Shown: positions 1 through 12,092, counted from the first letter of the stretch. The stretch is 64,000 bases of DNA from Blasia pusilla (GCA_050084515.1 CM114273.1:9858001-9922000); one strand, 5' to 3'. The notes: a model not told the origin generated them from the letters alone. A program made the numbers and translations.

Positions 1-84
1 TTGATAAAACTCCATTTTGGTGCTCCAAATATTCCAAATGATGTTGAGAAATTGCTTATGTAGATGTTTGCGGAAAACTACAAG
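1..84 (-). mobile_element. LINE-A fragment (3' part of ORF2)
   Basis: The first 84 bases match the stretch just upstream of the C-terminal Cys/His segment in the other minus-strand LINE-A copies (near 18598-18670 and 35128-35200). The match stops abruptly where MULE sequence starts. It is a fragment cut by the window edge; nothing functional remains. Confidence 0.75.
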
Positions 85-1510
85 CAACATATAGTACATG
101 TGCTTACAAGGGAAATATCTTTTCCCACTTGTCTCTCTTTGGACAAAGTCATCATAAGAACATGTGGGAAAGAAATAGATGTGCACCACATACACCCTTG
201 TGACACTTGAATTTATAGTGTTGTTCCTTACCCAATACATCCTTCCGATTCCATTGCCACTTTGAACATCTTTTGTGGCAATGATTTCCATGTTGGCCTC
301 CCGAGCTGATGCGATTCGCTTTGCTCTCTCCAGCATTAGTCTACACGTTCTGTTTCTCTTCACTCCATTTCTAGACTCAAACAGAAATAGTGGATTGAGA
401 TCATCCACCTTCTCCGAGTACATATTGACATCAATCTTGGGTTGAATATGAAATGCAAAGGTCTTTGTAATGCAAACATGCTCCAAACTTCCTTCGTCTA
501 CGAGTCTGAAATCGACACTTGTAAGATTGTCCACTTTGTCCTGAGTGCAATTCGTACCTGCGACAATGGGCCAAATCGTGGGGGTATTCCTTGGAGCTCC
601 ACTGGCAACCAGATAAGACTTTTGGAAAGCGCAGGATTCATTTGGGAAGAAGAAATACTTCAATTGATCTCCAGTCCTCGTGAAACGATCAAAGGTTTTG
701 AGTCCCCAAAATCCTGGAAGTGGTAGTCCAGTCCTTGTATTGTTCTTATTTAGGAAAGTGCCGCATGCTCTCCTAATGCCATTAGATCCTGCCCTGCAAT
801 TGGGTCCACGTACAGGGTTGCTCTGAAATATATGCCACCTTTTGAGGTTGCAATCCACCTCAATGACCAGAATCCCATACTGTTGAACTACCCCAGAGAC
901 CGTATTTTGCAAACTTCCAGCAACGGAGAGCGTTGGAAATAAAACATTTACTGATTTTGGAGAAGTTACTTCTACATAGATTTGGGAGCAATCCGGGGTC
1001 TCCGAATACCTGGGCGGTGTGATTTCTTCATCCAAATCAATCACTGGGTTCGTTCCTCGATGTTGCCTCTTCACTTGCCTGAAGTCAAGATACTTATCAG
1101 GTCTGCACGAGTCTCGCTCGGACTGCTCTACCACCATATATATGGGACGTCTTGAAACACGCCTACAAATATCCCCACCAATGTGGACATATTGTTCAAG
1201 GGGAGTTCCTACTACGTACCAATTGAAGGCTTCCACATAGAGTTTCTCATCACCAGATCTCACAGCCGCCCTGACATAGAGCTCGTAAATTGAAGGCCTC
1301 TTTCCTTTTGTTATGCCTTTTCTGAGGAAGATATGGGATGCTACAGACATTGCTCTTGCCTGCTCTTGTTGGCATGCCTCCACAAGTGAAATTCTTTGGC
1401 ATGCTTGTGATGACCTCTAGGAGGAATGAACACTTTTGCTCCACTTATGTTGGGTTAGAGGGCATTTTCATGAATGTTCAATCCCTGCAACGACGGCAAT
1501 GTGAGAAGGG
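85..1510 (-). pseudogene. MULE transposase, C-terminal SWIM block (copy 1)
   Basis: This is the counterpart of the 466-residue open frame at 58499-59899, broken here by several frameshifts and stops. Reading down from 1500, the order matches copy 2: a helical region, a cysteine-bearing middle domain, then the SWIM region near 100-200. The last residues of the SWIM exon are lost at the LINE-A junction at 84. SWIM fingers (CxCx(n)CxH) are common at the C-terminus of MULE transposases. This copy cannot encode an intact protein. Confidence 0.65.
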
Positions 1511-1599
1511 AACGAAAATAGCTCCATGAGCGAAGAAAAAAGAAACCTGTGGGAACCATATGGGTTGCAAGTCGGAGGTATTCCATGAATGACTATACA

Positions 1600-2440
1600 A
1601 CTCATCGGTTTCGAACGTGTTGCAACACCCAAGAACCACCTAGTGCAACCCGTCGGATTCAGACGGGTTTAGGGTGAGATCCTAAACTTTGGCCACTTCG
1701 GGTTGGAAGATCCAAGTGCAAGTTATTGGAATCTGACGGGTCGCACATGGATTTTCCAGCCTCTGACTTGAAACAGGTTGCAAGTCGAAGACATCCCTCG
1801 AATGTCCCAGGAACCTTTTACTGCAAACTAGCACCCAGAAACCTGCTACTGCAACCCGTCAGAATCGGACGGGTTGTGAGAAGCACGCCGGTCCGGTCTC
1901 GAAAATCCTTGTGTAACGTGTCGGATTCCGTTAGCTTGCAAGAAGTGTCCACACACGAAGCTTTGCAACTATTGGAATTCGATATGTTCTAGTTAACTTG
2001 CACTGATGCAACGTGTCTGGATACGAGGACTTGGAGACAGCCGCAACCTGTTTGAATATGGGGAGTCGCAGACATACGCAACTAGTTGAAATCCAATAGG
2101 TTGCAGATAGACGCAACTTGTCAGAATCCGAGGGGTTGCACATCGCGTTAACTCGTAGCGTTGCGGCGCAACCCATCCGGGTCGAACTATTGGCAGACCT
2201 TGTATACATGCAACTTGCAACCCGTTCGGATTCGACAAGTTGCACACTCATGGAAGCAGTCTTGTTCCGACGGGTTGCACAAATATTCCTCATGCATCCT
2301 ATCGCGCTCCAACGGGTGTGACACTCATGCAACCAGTCGAGTTCCGACAGGTTGCACAAACATTCTTGATGCAACGTGTCGGTTTATGATGGTTTGCACA
2401 CTTAGGAAACCCGTCGCATCAGACGGGTTGCTTGGTTTCT
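1600..2440. repeat. Palindromic-module array inside the MULE copy 1 intron
   Basis: About a dozen diverged modules of the form GCAACCCGTCGG, a few bases, CCGACGGGTTGC recur about every 55-70 bases, for example at 1650, 1730, 1852, 1915, 2060, 2110, 2215, 2270 and 2410. They lie between the exon ending near 2540 and the exon starting near 1510. The matching intron of copy 2 has only about three modules, so the array changes length. The same module forms the array at 62.6-63.3 kb. Confidence 0.75.
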
Positions 2441-2493
2441 GTTGTTTAAAATCCCTTTTAGTGCCCATGCTTCTCAACTTGAGCTGCAATTTT

Positions 2494-4552
2494 TCAAAAA
2501 ATTCTCAGCATGAGCTCAAAAGGACGAAATACTAAACTCACCTGCCGCATGAAGTTTCCCCATTGTCTCATTCGTACAATCCACCAACTAAGCCAAGAGC
2601 ACAACTCTTTGTACTTCCCCTCAATTGTATGCTTCCTCCACCATCCATGAAGTTCTTCTTGGCACTCCATGGCCTCTTTCAAGGTTTTGCAGTCCTTGCA
2701 GCGTTGGAGTAGAGTGACATGCTCTGATCTCTTATTCTCCTTGATGCAAGATTTGGTGTACCGGGTCACAGACTGTTGCTAACGGAAAGCATCTGACCTT
2801 TCCCTCTCTAGTTGAACCTCTCCATCCCATAGCACTTCCCTGATAGCAATCCATCTAGGTTGTGCATTATCCGCCATGAATCCATAAATTTCCGGAGTTG
2901 GCCTTTTTTTCCCTTCACCACCTCCAATAAGAGTAACCAACACATCTTCAAACTGCCAACGTCTTCTGCTTTTACCTCACAAACAAATATAGTTTTGAGT
3001 CCCTTCTCCACATGGTCGTAAACGTGAGCACCCATGATCAACCATCCATTCAACACTCTGTAGCAAATATCAAAGCTTATCCAATTGCCGTAGATATCTT
3101 CCCCTTCCCTCATTCAATCTATAAGATCGAGGCCACTCGACGGCCCTGTAGTTGACATTTTGAAGACATAAGCGCTGGATCCTTTGCCTCCTTGGCCCAT
3201 GAACTGCCATCTCTGAATAAAGGGAAATCTGGACTCGGCCTTGATTCTGCAAATGACATCCATTTCGGTCGTCTTTCCATCAAGTACCTAAATTTGACGC
3301 AGCAAGTTCCGGAAGCATTCAGGATCAGCGAGAAATGCGAGATTTTCCCAGAGTTGTTTCTCCTCAACAGTTGTGATCTTGCCCTGCCTAGGGATTCCAA
3401 GCAGTTGCTCACAAATTTGTGATACTGTTGTTAACTTGATCACTCCGGGCTTTGATCTCGGAGAGTTTCTATATACCTCGGCCACTTTCTTTGCCACATC
3501 CTCCTTGATGTGTCTCTGAATTGCACCGATAACAGGATGAATGTGGGAGCCAACATGAACTGCCAACCTGGTGTACTCGAACGTAGAATTGAAGTCGTGC
3601 ACAATGAAAAATATGCATGTAGGACAAGCAACGGAGAAAGGGGATGCCTGAAAATGAGGACGTCGATGGCCTCCCGGCGGTATGGTCGCACTAACCTCAT
3701 ATGAAGTTTCTGCATTCTTTGGGGGGAAAATTGCGACGTATTGACTCGCCTATTGCGCTCTAGATACGGGCAACCTGAACTTCTACACTCCAGAGCTCCA
3801 ACGCATTGGCGGCGAGAAACAATCCAAGGACCATATGGATTTGAAGCACTAGTCCATTGAAGCTTGCACCATCGATGACAATTAGACTTTCTGTCCATAC
3901 CCTTCAAGCGTCCTCCATCTTTCTTTTGAGCAGGACCAACAAGTAGAGGCAACTCAAAAATGCAATTACCATCGTACGTGGGCGGCAACTCGTCGACAAG
4001 AATGTGCTTGAATATTTTAAAGGCCAGAGACGAGAACAAACTATTGCCTGCTACTCGCAAGAGGAATGAATAAGCAGACACAGGGCCAGGTTGGTGTCCA
4101 ACAGATCCACTGAGGTTGAAGACATTCGGAATGTCTTCAAAAAGTACAACATTGTTACGAATGTGTGAAGTTGGAGTTGATGCCGGATCTACTGAGCTAG
4201 GAGTGGCAAACGCAGAGCTCGGTGCACTAGGAAATTCCGGACCGTCTACTTGGGAAATAGAGGAATTCAGAGGCAAGCCATAAACTCTCTATTGACCATT
4301 TTTTTGAGGTAGGAGATTCCATACTTTACAGTCTGCTATCACTAGCTGGACTTTCTCACGTACAACGTCCTCAGTACCGTCCATCCTAACATCCTTGGAA
4401 ACAAAGATTGTTCCAATTTGGAGAAGAAATCGCAGTATGAGGAAATTTTCCTCCATTTGTATGTAAGACTCACGAGCTTGTGGTCGAATTATTTTTTATT
4501 GAGGAAGCACCGCTAGATGACTGCTACAAGTGAGTTTTACATAATTATCCAT
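2494..4552 (-). pseudogene. MULE transposase, N-terminal and catalytic blocks (copy 1)
   Basis: From the start at 4552 (MDNYVKL in copy 2) the frame runs through a Ser/Pro-rich region to VDELPPTYDGNCIFELP. A Cys/His finger follows, with ECRSSGCPYLER and later HVGSHIHPV, the arrangement of the WRKY/GCM1-like or FLYWCH-like DNA-binding fingers found on MULE transposases. Next come VYDHVEKGLKTIFVCEVKAE and a segment ending SWLSWWIVRMRQWGNFMRQ at about 2540. Frame changes near 3880, 3600, 3290 and 3120 break the gene. Copy 2 shows the same order, so the breaks are secondary. The catalytic triad could not be fully assigned; the Asp of the MADNA motif, seen in copy 2, is the best candidate for the second acidic residue. 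Confidence 0.65.
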
Positions 4553-4599
4553 TCCCTGATGATTCCACCGCGTGGAGAATGAGAATAAGAATAAGAATA

Positions 4600-5455
4600 C
4601 ACCGATTTAAAAAATGAATATAGAGCTTTGTAACCAGCTTCTACTCTCTTTTGCACGCAAAGTGCCCAACTATAGTCATGAGAGAAATCAATGCCTAGAT
4701 ATTTGTAACTCTTCACTTGTTCTAATTGTAGACCTTTGAAAAAGAACAAGAACTTGGATCTAGTACCCACTATGATGATTTTAGACTTCTCCATATTAAC
4801 CTCCATCTGATTCTGGGTACAAAACCTTGCCAAAGTGTCGAGGTGTTTTTGTAAACTAATGCCATCATGTGCTAGTAATATGATATCATCTACATACAAT
4901 AGAGCTTTGATGACAAATTCTCCAAGCTGACACCTTCACTATCACTTCTACCAAATTCTTCTTGTAGAAATATCTTTTGCACCCTCACCACGCGCTCCCA
5001 ACCTATCTTCTTACAACTAGGGCCCAAAACTTGGGTCCCATATAAGACCACCGACAACACTAAGCTCCTAAATAAGAACTTCCTAAGATGCCAAGACACA
5101 AGATGAGCTCTTCTACACCGATTTAAAAATGAATATAGAGCTTTGTAACCAGCTTCTACTCTCTTTTGCACGCAAAATGCCCAACTATAGTCATGAGAGA
5201 AATCAATGCCTAGATATTTGTAACTCTTCACTTGTTCTAATTGTAGACCTTTGTAAAAGAACGAGAACTTGGATCTAGTACCCACTATAATGACTTTAGA
5301 CTCCTCCATATTAACCTCCATTTGATTCTGGGTACAAAACCTTGCCAAAGAGTCGAGGTGTTTTTGTAAACTAATGCCATCATGTGCTAGTAATATGATA
5401 TCATCTGCATACAATAGAGCTTTGATAACAAATTCTCCAAGCTGACACCTTCACT
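4600..5455 (-). repeat. Partial tandem duplication within LINE-A RT
   Basis: About 340 bases around the YADD box occur twice head to tail, at 4600-4945 and 5110-5455. Read in the sense direction, the frame passes one YADD box, reaches VRVQKIFLQEEFG and restarts just before a second box (YVDDIILLAHDG). The second copy ends at the MULE junction. Template jumping during reverse transcription would explain it. Confidence 0.75.
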
Positions 5456-6079
5456 ATCACATTCTTCCAACCACTTTTCGATATCATCTATGAAAACTCC
5501 AAATAGACTAGGGGAGAGAGGGCAATCTTGAATGACTGCAATGATACTCAAGATCTCTTGAGTTTGTGAACCTTTGATCTTGGCCCGAACGGAATGGTAT
5601 AACGTGGCCACGGCTGCTAGGAGATTTGGTGGTACTCCAATGGCTTGCAGCCTATCCCATAAGAGCTTGCGAGATACGGTATCAAAAGCTTTCTTGAAAT
5701 CGATGAAACCGCAAAACAAAGCTTTCCCATTGCCCTTAGATTTCTCCCATAAAACACGCAAGGCCAAGATATGGTCGATGGTGTTGTATGTTGGGTGAAA
5801 ACCAGCTTGGACCCGTGCTCTGTTTTGGAACGACTCTGTCCATGCGCTCAACTTTGACTCCACCAATTTCCCAAATAACTTGGCAAAAACACTACCCACC
5901 ATGATAGTACGATAGTTTGTCACCAAGTCCTTCCTTCTTGATTTGTGAATAGGATCAATCTCCCGTAGCGACCTGGTTGAAGGAAAACCATCGATAGGAG
6001 CATCGCCCAATACTTTGGTGAGGATCGGTCCAATAGAATCTCCTCTCCACTTGAAAAGTTCAATAGAAAGACCATCCAA
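4890..6079 (-). pseudogene. LINE-A ORF2 reverse transcriptase fragment
   Basis: The frame runs from an RT N-terminal segment (LDGLSIELFKWRGDSIGPIL) through DFKKAFDTVSRKLLWDRLQA and CPLSPSLFGVFIDDIEKWL. A frameshift near 5400 leads to the catalytic YADDIILLAHDGISLQKHL box and VKSYKYLGIDFSHDYSWAF. It is the RT of an L1-like non-LTR retrotransposon. The YADD box is intact but the protein is broken by the frameshift and by an internal duplication further on. Confidence 0.8.
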
Positions 6080-6146
6080 ATCCTCACATTTACCATTTGC
6101 TAATCTTCTTAGTTACGTAATCACCTCTGCTTCAGATAACAACTTC

Positions 6147-6442
6147 ATGTTAATCCTATGATTATATATTGTGAAAAAGGATACCTACTTGCAGGGATCT
6201 CCACGTTCTTACGTCATACTATTGCACGACATCGAAGTGGGTCCCATAGGCTAGGAATTGAGGAAGGACGATGGCTTAATATTGATAGAAGTGAAGTAAT
6301 CTGTAAGTTATGTGACGGAGAGAGTATTGAGGATGAAGAGCATGTGTTTGTTACATGTCCAAGGTATGAAGAGATTAGACTAGCTCATAAAATAGATGTG
6401 GAGAATTTCTATTCTTTACTACAACTAGTGCCTCATGATTGA
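6147..6442 (+). pseudogene. LINE-A ORF2 C-terminus with Cys/His knuckle
   Basis: The plus-strand frame contains GYLLAGISTFLRHTIARHR and ICKLCDGESIEDEEHVFVTC, a C-x2-C-x9-H-x4-C knuckle typical of the ORF2 C-terminus of L1-like elements. It ends with QLVPHD and a stop, followed by about 165 bases of 3' UTR. The same segment on the minus strand occurs at 18300-18600, 34850-35200 and 39990-40380. Confidence 0.75.
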
Positions 6443-6609
6443 GGTTGTTATATTAGGGACGTCATTATTCATCGCTCAAGTGCTCTAGGAAGTAGCTAGA
6501 AGAAGGTCTTTAGGATATTTTTTTGGGTCAATGAATGAATGACTTGTAGTGTGTTTTTCAGCCTTTTGTCCCTTTGGGTCCCACGGGCTTGATCTACTTA
6601 CCATTTACC

Positions 6610-7416
6610 ATTTACAGTGTCGTATGCCTTCTTGAGGTCCAAGAAGAAGCAATAGGTGGGTTTCCCCTCTTTTTCCTACCCTGAATAATTCGACTCAAGG
6701 TGAAGATGTGATCCACGCATCCTCGGGCTTGCCGGAAGCCAGCCTGGCCTTCCTTGATGACAGAATTCTCCTCCAAGTACACAGAGATCCTACTGTTGAG
6801 TATACGGCAAAGAAGCTTCCCGACTACACTCAACAATGTAATACCCCTGTAGTTTCCAGGGTCTTCTCACTCACCCTTCTTGAAGAGGTTCACGATGACT
6901 CCCACCCGCCATCTTTGTGGGATGACTTCTGCCCACCAGACCATGTTGAAGAGACTCACTAGAGAACGAGCCATAGCACCATCCCCATACTTCAACAGCT
7001 CATTCATAAGCTCATTACCACCGCCTGCTTTGTGGTTCACAAGTTCTTTGATCGCTGTTCCCACCTCAGCCAGGGAGAACTAATCGTTATATGGGTTGCC
7101 CAGCTCAACCTCATCATCTACCTTCTTTCGTTGTATCTTAACAAAATCCTCCACCACCCTCTCGAAGTTCTGCTCTTCAAGGGATGTCCGAGCGGGCTTC
7201 CTGCCTAACTCCTTGTAATGGTCTTCCAACACCTGTTGGATCTGTTTAGCCGTGGTCACCATTCCACCGTCTTTTCTCTTGAAGGCCTTTACGTCGTTTT
7301 TGTCCCTGGCCTTGCTCAATTTTTGCACTTCCATCGAGAACTTTTTCTGATTCTCAATGAAATTCTCATTGATGGATGAGAGACTGTACTCATTAAGTAG
7401 TGCCTGTCGTAGCCTT
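6610..7416 (-). mobile_element. LINE-B fragment (RT N-terminus and upstream linker)
   Basis: It matches 9022-9780 of the larger LINE-B copy at high identity. The frame contains DKNDVKAFKRKDGGMVTTAK, then KELVNHKAGGGNELMNELLK and VVGKLLCRILNSRI with QAGFRQARGCVDHIFTLSRI, which are RT segments 1-2a of a non-LTR element. It is truncated on the 3' side at the LINE-A tail at 6609 and diverges after about 7380. Confidence 0.7.
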
Positions 7417-7423
7417 GCGACCA

Positions 7424-7885
7424 TAGACCCCGTGCCCTGGTTGGACGGTGCTTGAGACTGGGATGGGTGTAGAGAGAAAAGCAAGTGAAGAAGGTACCAT
7501 ATGAGAGGAGGGAGACACTCTCATATAGTGTGAGTGTTGACCAAACAACGTGTTTGTGCGGAGCTTCCAAGTGTCAACCAAGAAACTCTTCACCACACAA
7601 TCTACTTTACCTGATTGGGATCCCCAATAGACATTACTTACGGTCTCAGAGCTTTGGGCAATGAATCAAGGCTCGAATATGTTGAACACGGTGCTACCAG
7701 ATTAGCAATATCAAGATATGCTCTTGCTCGTGTGTTGTGAATTTTTCGGAGGAGACCAAGTAATGACTAGAGGTTTCGTCCCCATCGTCACACAAGGCGC
7801 AAGAGTTTAGTTGTGTTCCCACCCCGCTTTTCTTATGGTTCAGGGGATTGCCCCGTCCGAACTTGAACTTGAGCCGGGTTCCCAA
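7424..7885 (-). pseudogene. LINE-B ORF2 C-terminus
   Basis: NSCALCDDGDETSSHYLVS is a Cys/His knuckle of the LINE ORF2 C-terminus. It leads into about 345 bases that recur at 12093-12434, where the frame is still open (KFTTHRARAYADIAKLVALE and onwards). The two stretches are therefore the last part of ORF2 in two copies of the family and not LTRs, although they form direct repeats around the nearly complete copy. Confidence 0.6.
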
Positions 7886-8300
7886 GCAAGGGTTCCCCCA
7901 AATAGTTCTTCAGATTCTGCCCTCTCGGGATATACCGTCAAAAGAGAGAGGTCGGACATTTTCATGGCTTCCTCCATGTTGTTCTGCGTGTGAGCGTTTG
8001 CCACCGCTTTTTGGTTATGGTATCCACGAATGCTTTCTCATCTTGCTCCCCAGATTCAGGCCCTCTTGGGAGGTTGGATGCTTGCACAATCTCTTGAACC
8101 TTTTCGCCCAAGATTTGGCCTGTTTTATGGGTCTTCTTTGGGTCTAGGTTTTCCCCATCACCTCTTTAGGATAGCGATGGGAGTCCATTGTCTCCAGCTG
8201 CCTCCGCCATTTCAACTTGGCGATGTCACGTCTATCCTCCAAGGGTTCCACACCTAGTTCGATCTCACACCAACGCGGGCTGTTCGTGATGAAGTTGACA

Positions 8301-9735
8301 TCATACCCGAAACGCCTTCACCGCACTGACTTCAAGCCTATCCCTTTGTTTGGTGTTGGCATCCCCTGCTGCTGCCCGTATTCCAGCGAGGGACGAATGG
8401 TATGAAAAATGACACAACGCTTTACTTCGATGTGATGTCCCAAGACATTGTAGGAATTTGGACAGACTGTTCACCTTCTTGTGGCCTTTCTCATTAGTCT
8501 TCTTGATGTGTGCATCCCACATGCAATCTTCCGAGAATTCTATGCCCAGATAGGTGTAGGTAGCCACACGGGGGATCTCTTGGTCACCCTAGTACCACTG
8601 TTGGTCTTGGTCCTCCTCCTTGCCATTGAAAATCATCACACCGCACTTCAAGACATTTGCCTCCATGCCCCACATGTCACACCAGATTTTGGTCAGGGAG
8701 ATAATCTCTTGGAGTTTCTCTCCTGTTTCCTCGAGGCCACCAAAGTCATCAGCAAACATGAGGGCAACAATAGAGTTGTTGCCCACCCGTATGCCTAGTC
8801 CACTATCCTCCATTTCTTCCAATAGGAATTCACGAAAATGTTGCGAGGTGGGGGAGAGGGCATCCTTGAGCCACTCCTTGCTTGATGTCGAATGTCCCAC
8901 TCTTTTGGCCATTCACGTAACTCTACTCCTTGTGTTCGGTACATCTTCTCCACCACCCTCCACATTTTCCCTCTCACCCCGCCTTCCCACAAGGCTATAA
9001 GAAAGCCCGTCACGCCATACAAGTGTCGTATGCCTTCTTGAGGTCCAAGAAGAAGCAATAGGTGGGTTTCCCTCTTTTTCCTACCCTGGATGATCGATGA
9101 AGGTGAAGATGTGGTCCACGCATCCTCGGGCTTGCCGGAAGCCACTGGCCTTCCTTGATGACAATTCTCCTCCGGTACATAGAGATCTGTTGTTGAGTAT
9201 ACGGCGAGGAGCTTCCCGACTAGACTCAAGCAATGTAATACCCCTGTAGTTTCGGGGTCTTCTCGCTCACCCTTCTTGAAGAGGTTCACGATGACTCCCA
9301 TCCGCCATCTTTGTGGGATGACTTACGCCCCTGCTTGAGACCAGGTTGAAGAGACTCACTAGAAGAGAACGAGCCATAGCAAAGATCGCCATACTTCAAC
9401 ACTCATTCACAAGCTCATCACCACCTTTGCTTTGTGGTTCACAAGTTCTTTGATCGCTGCTCCCACCTCAGCCAGGGAGAACCAATCATTATATGGGTTG
9501 CCCAGCTCAACCTCATCATCTGCCTTCTCCCGTTGTATCTTAACAAAATCCTCCACCACTCTCTCAAGTTACGCTCTTCAAGGGATGTCTGAGCGGGCTT
9601 CCTGCCTAACTCCTCGTAATGGCCTTCCAACACATGTCGGATCTGTTTAGCTGTGGTCACCATTCCACCGTCTTGTCTCTTCAAGGCCTTCACGTCATTT
9701 CTGTCCCTCGCCTTGCTCAATTTTTGCACTTCCAT
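8301..9735 (-). pseudogene. LINE-B reverse transcriptase
   Basis: Read 5' to 3' on the minus strand: a linker (DRNDVKALKRQDGGMVTTAK), RT segments near 9300-8950 with frameshifts, the catalytic box MFADDFGGLEETGEKLQEI at about 8745, and the thumb segment YLGIEFSEDCMWDAHIKK at about 8550. The YADD box is FADD, an accepted variant. At least three frame changes make it non-functional. Its sequence is unrelated to LINE-A, so it is a separate family. Confidence 0.7.
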
Positions 9736-10148
9736 CCGAACTTTTCTCGATTCTCGGTGAAATTCTCATTGATGGATGAGTATGTGGCTTGGTTCATTTT
9801 CTTCTTGTGCATGCGCACAAGAAGACGGGTTTCCTTGCGTAGGGCCACATACTCTGCCCACAAGGATGCATCATCCTTGGCTTTGGCACTTGTGACATAC
9901 GCTTCCCTTCGTTTGGCAATGGCTGCCTTGAGTTCCAAGGACCACCATTTGACGGCTCTGCCGCATATTATCAATTTCTGCCGACAAGGCACTCTCGGCG
10001 GCATCTGTCACTCAGGCTCCCACCATGCCAAAGACACCATGTCCCAGTTGTTCTTGTGAACCCAAAGGTCTTGACGGTAGATTCAATGAAAGTGTCAAAT
10101 GCCAAGATATTTTCTTCCAGCTTGCCAATGTACACCTTCTTGTTGCCC

Positions 10149-10870
10149 TCATCTTGGAAGTCCTCTATCCTCCATTTCTTGATCACCCTCTTCACTGGTT
10201 TGGTCGAGCATTTTAGCCTTTGCTACAACTTTGTCCAAACCAATGAATGATCTGATCTTCCAATGTCTGTCAGCATCCCTTTGTGATCTTCCCACTGCGT
10301 GTGTAGAGTTCCTCATCCACACTATGTAGTCCACAATGGAGCTCTCATTCTCCTTGAAGTTGACCCTAGTCCAAGCCGGGGATCCCACCTTATGCCTATC
10401 ATTAAGTGCCATCAGTTGAAGTTCCCTCAACATCGTGATCAGCCGTGTGCCATTGCCATTCACTCTCACATCTCCAAACATCCCGATCTCCGCTTGGGGA
10501 TCGGTGCCTTGCCCAGCTGTTCTCCCAGCAAGACTATGTTCCCCTTTGTCTGGAACCCAAGGCAATCAGTTTTCACACTATCAAACGCCTCTGTTATTCT
10601 GCAAGCCAGATTCACTTGTTTGTAGGCATGTAAATACACTGATATACATATCCCCATGAGTTGCACTCAGCTCGGACTTTGACCCATATGGTGTGTTCAT
10701 ACTCGAGCCCCTGTCTTTGATGATCTCACACACTGCCCACCATGAAGTCTCTAATGAAGAACCCGACACCCTTCATACCTCTGTTGTTGTTTGCCTGGGT
10801 GTTGCACATCTTTCCAAACCATGCATAGTGTGGTACATGGGGTATCTCCATTAACTTGGTTTCCCAAGTT
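10149..10870 (-). pseudogene. LINE-B AP-type endonuclease
   Basis: The segment GMKGVGFFIRDFM, then IWVKVRAECNSWGYVY in a second frame, and GMFGDVRVNGNGTRLITMLR followed by SSIVDYIVWM match the middle and late parts of the exonuclease-endonuclease-phosphatase fold of non-LTR elements. In a working element this domain nicks the target. Several frameshifts break it, and the expected GDFN motif is altered (LLGEQLGKA in its place). Confidence 0.55.
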
Positions 10871-12092
10871 TCCTAACCCCCCATATATGTATTTGATTTT
10901 TCAGCAAAACTTCAGCAACCTCCAGCTGCTTCATTGCATGGGTCAGTCCACGAAGTTCAGGTACCCAAACGGAGACCTGTCACTAAGTGGGTTGGGATCG
11001 CGCAGCACGCTTTTTGGCGTCGGTGTGGTCGCTGCGACATGGAACCTCTTCATGTGCAGGCTCTTCATCGCTGGTCCCTTGGAGAACACTAAAGACATTA
11101 GGTGTGTAGATTACCAGCGGTTTTGTGGAGATGGGCCTTTCCTTCAAGCCGGAACCACCCTCGACTACCATAGCCCTCCGATTTGTAGGCACGTCTCAGA
11201 TCTTGAGACACCTGGTTTTTGTGGCAAGCCAAGTATTGGCCTCCTCGCCCTTGATAGACGCCTTGAAGATACATTGATTTCCGTTCATCATCCGAGTAAC
11301 CCCAGCAGTAGCAGTGAATTCAAAGCCCAAAGTCTGCTGCACATGATCTTAAATGAGACAAAGTCTCTTTGTGGGGACGTACACGAAAATGATCATGTTG
11401 AAGCGTGGTCTCCTCTTGTAGACCAGATTGAACTCGCTGCCCAGGTCCGAACTCGGGGGCCTTTGAGCGTCTCACATAAACATGCCGGTATTCCCCACCC
11501 GGCTTGGAGATGTTGGGCTTTGGTGCGCCTTTGATAGGTGGTGATACTCCTCACAAGCTTGGGAGGACGGAGATATGTTGGGCTCAAGGCCGCTGATTAT
11601 ATGTAGAGGTTTGGCAAACAACTGATTTAGGATGGGAGAATGTTTAAGCTCCCACCGAGAGTCAGGCGGGGACTCGCTGCCTATATGTCGGAGGAGGGCT
11701 GCCTCCAAGCGGCGAGGGTGCCCAAAGAGAGCCCGCTTGTTACCCCCAAAGATCATCACTACCGCCAAGGTGAACAGCCACGACATTAAGGCTGCGGAGG
11801 AGGGCCCGTGAATCCGGCTTCAAAAGAAGGAGAGGTCTCCATTTCTCCAACTAAGTCCTTTGGACACCTTACTTGTGGCACAACCGCCACAAGTCACATG
11901 GATTACATGACACACTAATCCACACCTACCAACCAGGGGACGACATCGCAAGCTCACTACTGAGTTCCAACTACAGCAATGGGCAACTCGACAGAGAGTA
12001 TTGCTATATTGATTGCACGCGGTTCACTCATTATAAGCTACCCAGGAGCAGTGCTTTAGAACATGTCGCATGCTTTAGAGCAGTGCTTTAGA

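Larger units (their letters stand above)
85..4597 (-). mobile_element. Mutator-like element, copy 1 (decayed)
   Basis: This block is collinear with 58590-62460 over nearly its whole length and in the same orientation. Both copies have an upstream N-terminal exon, catalytic-region exons, an intron filled with short palindromes and a terminal SWIM exon. The block ends at 4597 in a GAGAAT-type hexamer repeat also seen at 62440-62462, where a LINE-A insertion begins. The 3' end is cut by a LINE-A piece at 84. Frameshifts and stops interrupt every coding block, so this copy is not autonomous. The family call rests on the Cys/His N-terminal finger, the transposase-like middle region and the SWIM finger together. 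Confidence 0.75.
4598..6609. mobile_element. LINE-A insertion with inverted 5' part
   Basis: The right part (about 6143-6609) is plus-strand LINE-A 3' sequence ending in the family tail (CTTGAT, then repeats of TTACCAT). The left part (4598-6146) is LINE-A ORF2 sequence on the minus strand. The two halves meet head to head in a short shared stretch near AACAACTTC. This is the layout left by twin priming, where the 5' part of a LINE cDNA is inserted inverted. The left flank is MULE copy 1 and the right flank is LINE-B, so no clean target duplication can be read and a deletion must also have occurred. Confidence 0.6.
7417..11830 (-). mobile_element. LINE-B, nearly complete but decayed copy
   Basis: Read down the minus strand the parts come in normal LINE order: a possible ORF1 (11.8-11.0 kb), an AP-type endonuclease (10.87-10.15 kb), a linker (10.0-9.45 kb), RT (9.3-8.3 kb), a Cys/His knuckle (7.80-7.74 kb) and a C-terminal segment ending near 7424. 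The 3' end falls in a TAGACCCC context that recurs at 12088-12096, with no poly(A). The 5' boundary is not visible and is set roughly. Confidence 0.6.

Noticed and set aside
10791-11534. A 247-codon plus-strand open frame
   Set aside because: It lies opposite the LINE-B endonuclease and ORF1 region and shows no motif of its own; it is antisense to the element.
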